The notes under the pieces are model-generated. The model searched no databases. It had not been told where the DNA came from and was given only the letters and a program-made list of their open reading frames with translations. A stretch of DNA of 64,000 nt from Spirodela intermedia (lineage: Eukaryota; Streptophyta; Magnoliopsida; Alismatales; Araceae). Location: positions 2,352,501-2,416,500 of the forward strand of contig LR746280.1 of assembly GCA_902729315.2 (NCBI GenBank), written 5' to 3'. Each line of letters starts with the position of its first letter. Positions within the stretch are counted from its first letter, which is position 1. Below, in pieces: positions 46,201 through 58,900 of the stretch. Made by a program: the position numbers and the translations under genes.

Positions 46201-49200
46201 TACAATAAGAAGATGATAGGGCTGCTCTTGATGTTTCGAGCGTTTGATGACTTCCCAGGCACTTGTTTGAAGACCAAATAGTGGAACAGTTAAGAAGTCC
46301 AAATCTATAGCTTTTCTCATAGGTCAAGTGTTCTTAATTTTTTCACATGTGTTTCATTTCCACGAGTATACAGAAAACAGACTAGGAGTGTTACTTCTTG
46401 AAGACAATGCACTCGCATGCCATTCAGTTCCACTTCGAGATAACCATACTAAAAGATCCTCATAAATTGTTAACAACCGTGATATTTGGCACTACTTCAA
46501 TAGATAAAATGCAGCGTAGAACCAGATAATCACGGAGCTTATTATGGTGCCATCCTGAATGCAAGGAGACTCAAATATGCACATTTCTAATGGCAGGCAG
46601 GTTTAGGAATCTCGGTCCCAGACTTGCAGAATTGAAAAAGCCTTATAAATGCCTTTTGGGATTGGTTTGGGATCAGATGAATGCCTTGTGACCATCAGAT
46701 ACTCTTGCCATATGTAAGATTTGTTGGGGTATCAGCGATTAAGTGAATAAAATGAGGGTGGTCTATGACTCTGCTAGGATTCGTAGGTAAAGTTAGCGGT
46801 TCTGCAGGATGCAGATAGGGTTTTTTTTTCTCAAGGTATTCTTGCATGGATTGAACAGTATTTTTGGCACCAGTGATTGTCGATGGCCAACTGTCATGCT
46901 AGAGGAGAACAGGATCATGATGAAGATCAGATGGCTAATGATAATAAGGTGAAGCTCTGAAAGGTGTCCTGGGGTAAGATCACCAGAGACTGTAGATAGT
47001 ATCTGATGGTCACAGAAGGCAAGGCACGTCTCACTCACAACAAGAAGAATAGTCAGAGGAACTGCTGCAAGTTTTTCTTTAGCCAAGGCAGTGATAACTT
47101 GCACCTAGCACAAGATACCAGCTTTGGACATAGAACTCTGATCAGAGCCATTACTAGCCAATGATAGAAGTTCATGGCGCCCTTGGTGGATTATAAGCCA
47201 ATGACCAAGAATGCTTCAGAAGGAACAGGGAAGGTAAGATCAAAGAACTCAGGGTTTTTCTCTTCCAGGGATGCCCTTTGCAAAGAACTTTCGCGCACTG
47301 ATTTTTGTTGTCGTCTAGTGCATCAAATTATAAAAGATTTTTGTTTTGTGAGAACAGGGAAAATCCCATACCGATTAAAAGGTGAACGTAGATCACATAA
47401 TATAGGTTCCCACATCTTGACACAATCAGAGGGTTCATCGAATACCCTGAGAATTTGATTTTCCTTCTTTCGGTATGAGTTTTCTTTTTAGTTCATTGAC
47501 TGCTATTGAAAGGAGCGACTTGTTTTTTGTTTCAGGATTCCTTCTGTAAGAGACTACCTTGTTCTTTCTTAAAGGTCTCTTGGGGTTTCCTGGTCCACCA
47601 GGTCCTCTTTCTCGTAAAAAAGAAATGTGGACTACTTAGAGAAGTAGTCGAATTATTATAAATGACATATAAATTGAGTTTCCTTCTCTGATATTTTGGC
47701 TCAATGCTTTCCAATACTCCTATTCACATTCTTCCTCTTTCGGTAATTCGATCAACCATCTTTATCCATCATTTGGTTTGAATGTCTCCAACTCTAGCAA
47801 TCCAGGTTGCCATTACATGAGTGCTATGATTTTCAAAGCACTCCGTAATCAATGCTTTGGTCTCACCCAAGCAACAGGCCTGGCCACACCCCCAAGTGGT
47901 CCAGACAACCTACCTGAACTCCAATTCGCAGATGTGGCAATGTTGTATATCACATCAGCTGGACACTTGCCCCCCCGCATTTAAAATAGGTCTCAAGGAT
48001 AAAAAGAAGTGCAGCCAAATGTAATGGAAAGAGAATTAAGAAAAAAGGGAAAGGAAGCCTAGAGCATCATATATGAATGATGGTTGACCAAGATACACCA
48101 GATAATTTCCCACGAGGAAGTGGGAACCCTCTTGTTACCATTCACAATAAGGCATCAAGCCATACAGATCCTTAAGGATTCATTATTATCCATATAAAGA
48201 AGTATTACTTTTACCGATTTCATAAGCATCATGAATGTTTTCTTCCAGAAATAAGTATTACACAAGTTTTAACAAATCCAGTTAAAAAAGATTCAAACAC
48301 CAAAAAAATTCAAACCTCACGATCCATTAGCATATCCATAAGCCTAGTTATTCCACGAGGAACTGAGAGAATTGCTTCCTGTAACCTGAAAAAGTAACAA
48401 AACCATGTTCATCAAGAGGACCGAAACACGAACTATCAAATCAGAAAAAGGCAATTAAATAACAGTGGCAATACGTGTGCAGGATAAGGTACCTGTTGGG
48501 AGAATGTGTAAGAAGAGCGGTGAGAAGTTGAAGTGTATAGTATCTAATATAGAAGTCATCTTCTGACTGCACAAAATTAAAGCATTTATAAAGTTTATAG
48601 CCTTCGTTGTCTTCCTTTCAATGGAAGGGGAGGTTTCGATCTAAAAGAAATAAGAGAGATCGAATACTCACCAAAAGGCTTAAAATAAGAGATATATTCT
48701 CCGCCTCTCTGGATAGAAGATCAGAGTTCATTGAGGCTGGTTGCACTTCGTTTTTTGTCACAAGAGAGGTATCAATGGGCGTCATTGCACTAACAAGAGT
48801 TTCTAAGGCACCTCGAACCATTTCAACATCATCTCGCTCTTCCTTTAACACACTTAAGACGACGGGCAAACCTACACAAAATAGCAAAATATGTGAGGAC
48901 TGGATAAGCATAAAAATTGATGCTGTAATGTGAATAACCGTAGACAAGGAAAAAATGATTCAAGCACTCACCCATTGCTCCAAAAGCTATCTGAGCTGGA
49001 CGACTTTCAGCTACAAGTGACTGAAGTTCAGTTATAGCAGAACGTCTGTCATCAGCTAGCACTCCATTGCTAATACGGTCTAGAAGGCGTTCAACATAGC
49101 TGGAAATGTGAGCAACAAAAATTTACTCAAAAATTTAAATCTGTCCATTAGCATTTAACACCTATTCCTTCAGCTCAAAATGTAGTATTCTCTTTAAGCA

Positions 49201-51379
49201 GTTTGCCATCCACACAGTACTATAGAAAGTAAAGTACCAAAGGGTAACATATATTGAAACGGAAGGGCATGGTCTCCTTGAAAACAAGGAAGCACATCAT
49301 AGGTTTATCGAGTATATATAACAACTATTCACAATAAAGGATTACTTATGTGACACATCAATGAATACATCAAGGGCATTACATCTTGAAACTACTAAGT
49401 GGAACCGAACCCATACCTATCCTCATCAGAAGAAGAATCCTCCTTTCCAAAAACAAGGCCCCCAACACCCTGCACGAGATTATCATGTTTACTTTCAAAC
49501 CAACATCAATAGCTGAACCATCTAGACAGATATGCACTACCACGGACAAAGAGGCATCTTGCAGATTCAAATAATATTGTAAAGAAAATAGATCCGAACA
49601 TCGACAGCAGAAACTCGGAAAGAAGCATATTTTGATGAGCTCATTTTCTCAGATCTTATTTTTCGCCTGCAAACTACGATTATCATAACTTAACTGTTTC
49701 CTTGATATGGCTCGTGTCAGAAATTTGTCAGATTTCACTCAAAGGGGATTATATTGAGCCTTAGCCTGAAAACGGGGATATGAGATAATAGCTTCATTGG
49801 GAAAATGAAAGATAAGTATGCACAAAAAATAAGAGTGCTCATCACTGACCCTGATCTAACCTGCAATAAGACTTTGATGCTGTCGGCGAAAATTGATGTT
49901 AGGTGCACTTCAGCAGGACAGCCTCATTTGTGCAGAAGCTACATTGACTACCATGTCCATCTCCCGCTCACATTGAGCGGAATGGGGTCCCAAAAGGCAG
50001 GGAGCAGTGGGGATCACGGGGGGTGAGGGGTGGTGGGGAGGAGGGATGCGTGAATGGGGTGCCACATTAGTGGGGCGCCATATATGGGAAGAGTGAACGA
50101 TTATGCATTGACCTGTTTTAAATGATTTACAGTAATCTATGTTGAAGCAATGTTGTCCAACACGTGTTTTCTGCATGACCATGTGGATAATTTCCACAAA
50201 AAATTAATGTAATTCCTAGCTTTATGAAATATGGAATCCATGAGCTTCCATCAGTTTATAAAAATGGTATTGTGTTTTCTACGACATATGTTATGGAAAG
50301 GATGTGGACATAAAAAATGCAAGGAAGAAAAACTATTATGTCTCAATAGCTCGAATATGGCAGCATAACTATGGCATTGGATTGCATTGCCTTAAGTTCA
50401 TTTTTATTTACAGTCATTGACCCTTAACGTGCGCACATCCCATCATAAAAATAATTGTCACTTATTTTAGCAAAGAAGAGAGGTGGTAGAAGCTTGGTAA
50501 TGAGCTCAGGAGTTGGGCAATTCCCTTGTTCTACATCAATTAAGTACTCATTATCATTTCTGTACATATACATACCACTTTTTCTTTTGGCTAGGAATTG
50601 TTATCTGAAACTGTGATGTTGCCTTTTTGGGGCATGGTCTTTCATAAATGTAAACATCATCTTTGACTCGGAAAGTTTTATGCGTGAAAAAGGGAATTCA
50701 ACCGAACGGCTTTGACACAATTTGAAACGCATTAGGAAGCGAAATCACCATAATTGCATAAAGGTTTGAACCCCAACTGGGATTTTCAGCACGTTTGAAG
50801 ATCACTAAAACAGGAAATATTTCTGATTTGAATAAAACATCGTATGATATTCTGCATTCGTTTCTTAGCATCATCATAACAACCATTGTCATAAAAAAAC
50901 TTATTCAGCTGATATAAAAGTCCCGTGACAAACGTTCACGGTTTTGAGAGCTACACCTTTGGTCAGTATTTGAAACTGGGAGAAGCAAGGTCGACCATCA
51001 AAAGTCCTCTGAGACTTTGAAAATGGAATTGACGAAGATAGAAATAGAGAATCATGGCAGGTGTGCATATAATTTTCTCAAGGACCACTAACAGCGAAAG
51101 AACGAATGAAATCATTCTCATAAAGCTGTTCCAACTCCAGCTGGTCAACCTTGAATATGAATAAACAGTCTCCGGAATGGGTTTCAGAAGAAAAAGGGCA
51201 TCCATTGGTTACCATGCCACACCCGGCCCTAAACGATTCTCAGACGACCAGTACCCAAGCAATTTAGCTAGCTTCACGCCAAATTTAAAGCCCAAAGCAA
51301 ACAAAACCGGGAGGCAGGAGTATCAAAGAGGTACCTGAGCCACTGCATTCAGATTGATGCGCCCGAATTTGAAATCCAT
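37205..51379 (-). CDS. GC6: Golgin candidate 6 (p115/Uso1-type Golgi vesicle tether)
   Basis: Eighteen exons keep phase (high to low): 51379-51335, 49469-49417, 49099-48972, 48871-48672, 48566-48493, 48385-48316, 45809-45756, 45659-45564, 43151-43101, 43034-42945, 42820-42707, 42622-42551, 42063-41878, 39989-39886, 39716-39668, 38981-38916, 38694-37924, 37750-37205. They give 922 residues (Arabidopsis GC6 about 914). The product tethers ER-derived vesicles at the cis-Golgi. The armadillo-like head (about residues 1-650) contains DDRRSAITELQSLVAES, EMVRGALETLVSAMTPID, MNSDLLSREAEN, FDVQFVDLVKKLE and AVVPAELEQKSGESDGDYIK. The C-terminal 200 residues are coiled coil (LEKLESDLKGLSDAYNSLEQ-like, DLLVCLGQEQSKVEKLSA) with an acidic end (EEEDDDDE). 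The start MDFKFGRINLNAVAQ is read from a 15-codon first exon. The locus is enlarged by introns of 1.1-2.5 kb. Confidence 0.95.
40739..41475. mobile_element. Possible MITE in a golgin-gene intron
   Basis: The left end GGGCGTGTTTGGTTGGAT and the right end ATCCCAAACAGACG form imperfect inverted termini of the GTGTTTGG/CCAAACA kind common in plant MITEs. The interior has no coding potential and includes a short internal duplication (CGCTATCCCAGATGT near 40880 and 40930). No target-site duplication was confirmed. It lies in the intron between exons 13 and 14. Confidence 0.3.
43152..45563. other. Golgin intron 8, 2.4 kb, no recognised content
   Basis: AT-rich intron DNA between exons 8 and 9. Open frames of 75-112 codons occur on both strands, with no family resemblance and no repeat ends that I can see. 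Confidence 0.5.
45810..48315. other. Golgin intron 6, 2.5 kb, with inverted-repeat pair
   Basis: Between exons 6 and 7. A 21-23 bp inverted pair (GCCTTGTGACCATCAGATACT near 46686; its complement near 47000-47022) encloses about 300 bp. The section 46560-48000 looks compositionally different (slightly richer in GC) and may be an old insertion. I cannot assign it. Confidence 0.4.
49470..51334. other. Golgin intron 1, 1.9 kb
   Basis: First intron, mostly AT-rich with a G-rich island at about 49980-50090. No exon or transposon protein recognised. Confidence 0.5.
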
Positions 51380-52144
51380 GAAGACCTCTCTCAAATGTAT
51401 TTACTGTTCGTTTCCTTCTCCACCTCTAAACGCCCGGTACAATCTGTGGCGGTAATGTCGGTCGGTTTGCAACCAACGAGATCACCAAAGGAGACCCTCC
51501 GCTGTAGCCGACCGAAACCCCCAGAAAGGAGGCCAAACGAAAATCTTGGAAGAAAGGGCTCGCGGGGAAGAAAGTACGACGTAGCAGAAGAAGAAATAAA
51601 ATAAAAAAATATAAAATAAAATCTGCCGTGCGGCGACCGTTACTGCGGTTCCCCTCCCCGGCGTCGATCTCCTTCTCCGCACCAGGAGGGCAGCTCGGCA
51701 GCGAAGGGCTCCACCAGAGAGGAGCAGAGAGCAGGACAACAGAGGACGGAGCCAGAAAACCCCAAAATGAACTTGAAATGAAAAATAGGTGATGTCAACG
51801 GACGGGCCGACGGAGGAATCGTCCGGTTCGACTCACAGCCCCCGAATCGTCTTCCTTGGAACCACATTTTCACGAAGTAAGTAAAATAAAATTAAAACCA
51901 CTTTAAACACTCCAAGCGAGCTAATGGGCCTGGAAACCCCCGGTGGGCCTGGCCCCTTTATTCCAACTTGGCAAGGCTTAAAAACTGAAGGTTCTGCCCA
52001 AGATCGGGCCGGGCTCAGATTATTTATTGGGCCCGTCCAGCCCAGTATATCCATCATCATAAGCACGTGTAATTTATGGATGACCAAAGGTCAACTCTGG
52101 CGAGTCAACCCCTCACCCTTCTCTGTTCAGCTCTCAGGCCCTTC

Positions 52145-52178
<34 letters not shown>

Positions 52179-52200
52179 ATAACAACTGTAAAATTACAAT
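51380..52200. promoter_or_regulatory. Golgin gene 5' flank
   Basis: GC-rich sequence (51400-51880) directly upstream of the golgin ATG on the minus strand; it probably holds the 5' UTR and promoter. Small open frames on both strands show no similarity. A CT microsatellite lies at 52149-52176. Confidence 0.45.
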
Positions 52201-52209
52201 TTAGAAAAA

Positions 52210-53280
52210 AGTTGATGGAATATTGATGAAGTCAACGGGGCAATGAATGCCCCACCCATCTAGTTCAATGAGGATCAACCCCAAGCCAGTCAAAGGAGGC
52301 AACCAAGATCACCTCCACTTGCTTCAAAGTCAACTCTTCCAAGGAGGACTACAAGAATTAGAGTCCACCCTCATCAAACGATCAACCTTACTCAAGTCAC
52401 CCGTCGGATTCTACCTCTAATGGATCCCACGTGGAATATTGGATCCATATCCAATGGGCTCATTCAAGTCAACAAGGGGATTCATCCCCTTGGTGGGCCC
52501 CACGAGGAGGAAGAAGAGGACGGAGAAGAGGCCACGTCACCCACGTGCCCCTTCTACCTCACCTCTTAGATTGGGGTTTCTTCCTCTCTCTCGCTCTCTT
52601 CTCCCACTTCGTCCCTTCCATCCCGTCGTCATCCGCTTGTCCTCGCTTCAGCTACAGCCAAGTCCACATCTTCACCTCCGCCGTCGAATGTCTTCGCCAT
52701 TTGCCGCCGCCACCGCCGCCACCGCCGCCGCCTCCATCCTTGCTTCCGCTGCCCTACCGTCGCCCTCCCCTTCCATTGCCGCAAGCCCTCGAATCGCCAC
52801 CATTGCCACCAATCAGTCGGCAGCCTCCACCGTCGCCGCCGTTCCACCTTCTGGCCGTCTGCCCATCCCTTACCTTCCTCTTCTCTCTCCCGCCGTCGCC
52901 GCCATTCCGCCTTCTAGCTGTCCGCCCCGTCGCCTCTGTTCCGCCTTCTGACCGCCCGCCCGTCGCTAACCCTCTTTTCTATCTCTCCCGCCATCGTCGC
53001 CGTTCCACCATCTGGCCGCTTGCCCCGTCTTGACCCTCTTTTCTCTCTCTTGCCGACGCCATCCAACCCAAACGGCCCATTTCCTTCGAATTGCACCAGT
53101 CCACCTCCTGATTCGTGCCACTCAGTCTGAACCATCCTGCCGCCTGACTCGAGCCATTTGAATCTCATCTCTCGTCCTTTATTCGCTCCCTTCTCTTCAC
53201 CGTTGACTTTCATCATTTCTTTCCTTCAAGTGAGAAAATCTCTAACAAGGCTTGTGGAATTCTAGCAAATAAGAATCTTC
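52210..53280 (+). mobile_element. Possible LTR/leader region of the downstream gypsy relic
   Basis: Non-coding DNA of changing composition: GTCAAC-rich (52210-52480), then CT- and CCG-rich (52560-53060), then AT-rich leader-like sequence before the gypsy gag frame. Its position just 5' of a gag-protease relic suggests LTR plus leader. No second LTR lies in the window to compare, so this is weak. Long Pro/Ser/Arg frames (52431-53033) come from the CCG/CT composition. Confidence 0.25.
52830..53060 (+). repeat. CCG/CT minisatellite, about four degenerate units
   Basis: Units of about 50-70 bp: GCCGTCGCCG, TTCCACCTTCTGGCCG, CCGCCCGTCG, ACCCTCTTTTCT, TCTCTCCC. It generates the repeated LAVCPS/LAVRPV-like translations in one frame. 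Confidence 0.7.
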
Positions 53281-53559
53281 AAGAATTAATAATCTCAATT
53301 GCAAAGCAAAACTGTGTTGATTTTTTATTTCTTGTGGAGTTTGTCATTAATTTCAAGTATAGTCACTTCCATGTGAGAAATTAGTGGTTCAAATCTTGGT
53401 TGAAAAGCCTTAAATACTCTAACATGTAATTATGATCCTAGCTCTCCTCTAAAATTGCAAGATCTTCTGAATATTAAACTCTCATAGTTCTTACTTAAGT
53501 CAACTCCAAAACCCAATGTGAAGTTTTTTTTTAAGAGAGATCTTCTTGCCTCCTTGTCC

Positions 53560-55145
53560 CACATCAATTGATGTCAAAGCTTAGGGTTTAATTACCTTAA
53601 AAACTTATGGTTCTCATAAAACTTAGTAAATCATAGCATCATAAAAGTACTTTAAATGCATATTAGATCGAACAATAATTATCCTTCCAAGAAAGGAGAA
53701 TCTAATAGCTTTATGGATGAGCCTATACTACATGGACCAAGATGCTCTTAGAAAAGGTAGAAGCCCTTAGCCTCCAAGTGGAGGAACAAGGTTAAAAGAT
53801 GACTGCTATAGAGTCAACTAGGGTTTCTACAGTTGACTCAAAGCAATCAACTCCAATCCTAAGAGTATAGAGGATCTATTCAATTGAAGATTCCATGAAC
53901 ACCTTCCCTAGGGTACAACACCAAATAGAATCAAATTATAAATATATCAAAATAGAAGTCTCTGTGTATGAAGGAACCTTTGAACCTAGAGACTACTTCA
54001 ATTGAAAAGCCTATTTAGATAACTATTTTGGATGCTATGAAATGTCTAAAACAAAGAAAACAAGGTTTGTCAAATTAAAATTTTGATGAGTTAATGATGA
54101 CATGTGGTCTTCGAGAAGATCCTACTCTCACCCTCTCTAAGTTTAGAATTGGTCTAAAAAAACTGAAGTTAAGAGGAAAATCATCCTTAGAGATGTGAGG
54201 ACATTGGAAGAAATGTATATGGTATCCATTGATCCAATTTTGTTCAGCATGTTCTATTCGATACTGGTAGGAGAAGAACCCGACTCGGTATTTTTCAAAT
54301 CAAATTCTAAACCCTCACCATCTCCTCTTAGAAATTCTAGGTTCTCTCTTATGACAACTTCTCTTAATTTTATAAATCCTAGGAATAATAATGGACAAAC
54401 AGTCCCTAGGTCAACCTTCCATTGAGCTACTCTCCTAGTAAACAATAAAAGAAAAAAAGTAGTGAAGTATCCAAGCAAAATCATAATCACAAAGTACATT
54501 TTAAATGTGGAAAATTTGACCACATCGCATCTAGGACCCTCCTTTTAGAAGAAACCAAAGTCTTACAAGAAGAAGAAGACCATGACGAGTAAGTTGAAGA
54601 AGATAAATATAGAGTTGACTTTGAATTAGATGAACAAGAGGAGTCTAAAGAATGTCTAGTCATGAGAACAATCTTTGTCCAACCTTCTCATGAGGTCTCT
54701 CAAAAGACTTCCATCTTTTTCACCTATGTCAAGATAGGTCCACATTACAATAAAGTCATTGTAAATAATGATAGTAGTATGAATGTCGTGTCTCAAGATG
54801 TCGTTAAAAAATTAAATTTAAAAATTCAAAATCATCCGACTTTTTATGATGTGTCTTGTGTGAACTTTACCTCTCTAAACATCACAAAAAGATGTCTCCT
54901 ACACCTCAAAATTTTATCATAATGATCAAGTATGACTAGATATTTTGCTCATGGATGTAGGAAATGTAGTGTTAGGGAGACCTTGGTTATATGATAATTA
55001 TGTCACTATGCAAGGCAAATCCAATCTATGTTCTTTTACTTTCAAGGACCAGAAAACAGTCCTCCACCCTTATGTCAAGAAAATTCTTATTTCAAAAAAT
55101 ATCCACTCGATCCTTAAGATAAATCTTCTTCTAGCCATAATATAA
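53560..55145 (+). mobile_element. Ty3/gypsy gag-protease relic
   Basis: Around 53965-54235 the plus strand encodes, across stops, gag sequence of the DYFNWKAYLDNYF / EMSKTKKTRFVKLKF kind. A degenerate zinc knuckle (FKCGKFDHIA) lies near 54505, followed by an open protease domain at 54662-54922 (VIVNNDSSMNVVSQDVV). Further on, MDVGNVVLGRPWLYDN (about 54955-55000) completes the retropepsin region. RT, RNase H and integrase are missing: the element stops at about 55145, where an inverted copia piece begins. Several stops make it inactive. Confidence 0.85.
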
Positions 55146-55194
55146 ATAAGGAACTTAAAGAAAAGTAATTTCCTCTTTTTGTGTTATTATCTCT

Positions 55195-55920
55195 TCAGGT
55201 CAATCTTAACATTTTCTATCTTCTCCTTGATGAGATGACAATCCACCTCCACATGCTTGGTTTGATTGTGATGTATGAGATTGTGAACAATATCTATAAT
55301 TAACTTGTTGTCACAAAAGAGTTTGATGGGTAAATCATATTAGATCTTGAGGTCTTCCAAAATCCTTTTAATTCTTAATGCCTCACACACCCCTTGTGTC
55401 ATGACTCGAAGTTTAGACTCCATACTAGATCTTGAAACCACTAATTGCTTCTTGTTGCGCAACTAGGTGTACCCTTTAGATAAAGATGTACTCGTCTTGC
55501 CACAACATTATATACTTCTCTAAGGTCATGCATAAATTAGCTCAATAATCCACCACATAGGTAATATCTGGTCGAGTGTGACACAAATAGATCAACTTAC
55601 TAATTAACCTTTGATACCTTCCTCTATCAATTGGTGGGTTGTCTTCACCTCGACCTAATTTCTCGTAAGGTCAATGGGAGTGGTTCTTAGTTTACTACCA
55701 TTAGTTCTGATTTTTTAAAGTAAAATTAAGATATTTTCATACCAATAAGTGTGAAAATACCATGTCTAGCTGAGATAAGAAAATACAATGTCTAGAGTAT
55801 GCAATTTCCATACCAATAAAATACTTTAAATTTTGTAATCTTTTGATTTCAAAGCATGCAAATAATTTATCATTCAACACTTCTATTTCTAACAAATCAT
55901 CACTAATAAGTATTATATCT
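55195..55920 (-). mobile_element. Truncated Ty1/copia RT-RNase H piece, inverted
   Basis: On the minus strand, from 55920: reverse-transcriptase end (DIILISDDLLEIEVLNDKL, FEIKRLQNLKYFIGMEIAYS), then RNase H (SSMESKLRVMTQGVCEALR, LFCDNKLIIDIVHNLIHH, TKHVEVDCHLIKEKI) to about 55200. The upstream end breaks just after the catalytic box, exactly where LINE-like sequence begins. It contains stops and is a fragment. Confidence 0.8.
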
Positions 55921-58900
55921 CAAACCCCATGCGTGCAGGTATTTCTCTCTCCTCACGCTTGAGCGGCTCCAACGACTCTAGGAGGACGAACTCATGGCAC
56001 CCTAGAGGGGGGCGTGGAGGATCGAGGGTGGCAAAGGAGAAATCAAGATGAGGATGGGTGAAACCAGTGGTCTTGAGCTGGATTGATCTCTATAGAGATC
56101 TAGTTCTAGGGTAGCGAAAACCCAGAAAACAATTCTAGGGCTTGAGACCCTCGTGAATAGTAAACATAATGGAGAAGCGAGAGAGGGGCGGTGGGCTATG
56201 CTAGCCTCTTTGTTGGAAAGAGTGTTGGTGGTTCTAGATAGCAAGGGTAGAAACCAACAAGCTCAAAAATTTTCTAGGGTTTTCGTAGCAACGAAAACCT
56301 AATAGGCCAAGAGAGTCCAAAGGAAAAAGGAGGAAACCAACAATAGTGGGGTACTCATGATAGTGGATTGAAAGCAACCGCACATGAAGTGGTCCTAAAG
56401 AAGGGAGAAAAGTCAAACAATCCAGCTGCTGCCTACCAAGGAAGCATTCAATACCTTGGGGGTATTAAAAGAATCGGTATCCACAGTCACAAAAGATTTT
56501 GAGTATAGAATACGAGATTTCGGGCATAACTCTACTATAAGTTTGCTCTTGATCTATTTTTTGTGTTAGTTGTGTGCTTTGTTACCACTCAACAATAAGG
56601 TTAAACGAAAAAAGCATCAGAAGCTAAGGACAATGAGTGCTACCGTGGGGGTAAGCTGTTTGCTAGTGAATATAGAATAGCAGCCCTTTACTTCAAATTA
56701 GCCACTATTACTGATTTACGGAAAGAGAGAAATGGGCAAAAAAAAATCTCAATCTACACCAGCCAAGTCTACCAAAAGAAGTATAAGAATTATGTCTCAA
56801 TCTCAAACAAGGGATACCCTGACCAACGAGTGAACCTATGGGGAAAAAGGAAAGAATAAAGTAGGAGCCTCTACAAATGTCCCAATTGCAATTTCCAACG
56901 AAGAAGTAGATAGCCAAGAATAATCAACATCCAATACCAATGAGTTGATTGTATTGAAAGCCCAAATCATGACTTCTATTGAAGAGGCAATTAGCCTAGA
57001 GAAGTTAAATAATTTTGATCAAAACGAGATGGACCAACAATCTTCATCAGAAGACGACATCATGATGGATGAAGCACCTGAAGACAAAGAAAGCTTAGAA
57101 GTTGAATTAAGTGTACACGAATCTATAGAGGAACAATCACAAAATAATAATTCATCATCCACCCAAGTTTCAACAACAAAAGAAGAAGTAGACTAGTGGC
57201 CCCAACTTGATGAATTAAGTTACCAACAAGCCATGAGGACCAGCACAAATCTATTAAAATTATGCGATTCGCTAAGCATGGCTAATAAAGCAACAAAGGA
57301 ATCACTAAATATCATCGATCCTGGCAAGGTTAATACCAGCAAGAAAACTGATGATCTTACCCATACCCCTAATCCAATTTTGACAAAGGATCCACAATGC
57401 CAAATAAATGATGAGAACAAATCAATGACGGTCCAAGAGTCAACAAATATTAATGACAATCAAAGAGTAGAGACTAGAGATGAAAATGAAAGTGAAAAGG
57501 TAAATAATACAAACGTCATCATTTGCGAGCAATCAACAGAAATCAAGATTGATGACAATATTTTGCCGCAATAGAAATCTAACCCCACAACCACCACCAA
57601 AAGAATATGGGAGCAAGTGATTTATCAAAATTGGTAGGCCAAAGTATAACAACACAATCACCAGTCAAGAATTCAACACCAAATAAAAATGAAGAGGCAA
57701 GAGATAGAGAAGAAATGGACCAAACAACCATCAACAAGTCAATTCACAAGGCCCAATTATCAGAGGTGCATATACAATCAATCTAACCTCTACCTTTTTT
57801 TTACCTTACAACATGCTCTTAGTCATAATCTAAACAAAACATTCAAATAGGAAGGCACAAGAGATTGTACACAAATGAAATAAAAAATAATCCCAAACCA
57901 ACACACTATTAATACCTTAGCAAACCCCAATGCACACATATGAACACTAACATACAACTAAATATAAAAGAAGAAGAGAAATAGGCCATCATAGAACCTT
58001 GATTAACAATAAAACCTACTGATCACACTTGTGAAGTGGCTCAATTCCCCATGATGTCATATGCTAAAATAACGAGAAATGAACACATAGGGTCCTCAAT
58101 ATGTCTAAACCAAATCAATGACACCTCCTTACATTTAGGACGACATTCCCACAATAGAATTCACTGAAGAAAAAATCGAATAGTTAGCCACACTATTTAA
58201 GGATGCATTGATAGGAAAATTTATCTGGAATTGACCATTACTCATCACAATTAGAGATGAAATCATAAAATTAGGAAATTTAGAAAGTCACATCTACATA
58301 TGGGCTCTAGATGCCAGACACGTCATAATAAGATTTGAACTTGAAGCAGATTTTAGATATGTATGGAGTAGATTGGTATGACTAATTAAGAAGGATATGA
58401 TGACTACATCTAGATGGACCCCTCACTTCTCACCTGAAGTTGACTCTCCACTAGTACCAATATAGATAGGATTCTTAGGCATAAGACCCCACTTCTTAAA
58501 CCTAGAGGCATTTAAAGTCATAGTTGGTCTCCTAAGCGCATTTATTAGAATGAGTAGAGATGTAATAGAATTCACTAGACCAAGATATATAAGAGCTTGC
58601 ATAAAAATTGATATCTCAACCCCCATCTCAAAATACATCATGATAAAACATGAAGCACAAGAAAAAAAATCTAACAACCAATAGTTGTTGAATTAGTTCC
58701 ACCCTTCTACATGCTGTGTAGAAAGCTTGGCCACCATATGACTAATTGTTGGTACAACTGTAAAGATAATGCATACTAAGCTCTATACCAAAATAGGAAT
58801 AACCACCAAAAAAGGAAAAGAAAGAAGAACTTTAGAGATGAACAAAATAACTCACCTAAGAAGAATTTAATAAAGACATGGAGAAGAAGAGAAATAGAGA

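Noticed and set aside
47174-47458. 94-codon frame in golgin intron 6 that might be a transposon gene
   Set aside because: No recognisable protease, RT, integrase or transposase motif. Composition does not differ enough from the surrounding intron to support a call.
52431-53033. 200- and 170-codon Pro/Ala/Ser-rich frames
   Set aside because: Two overlapping frames are both open because the DNA is CCG/CT-rich and contains a minisatellite. No domain or codon preference singles one out.
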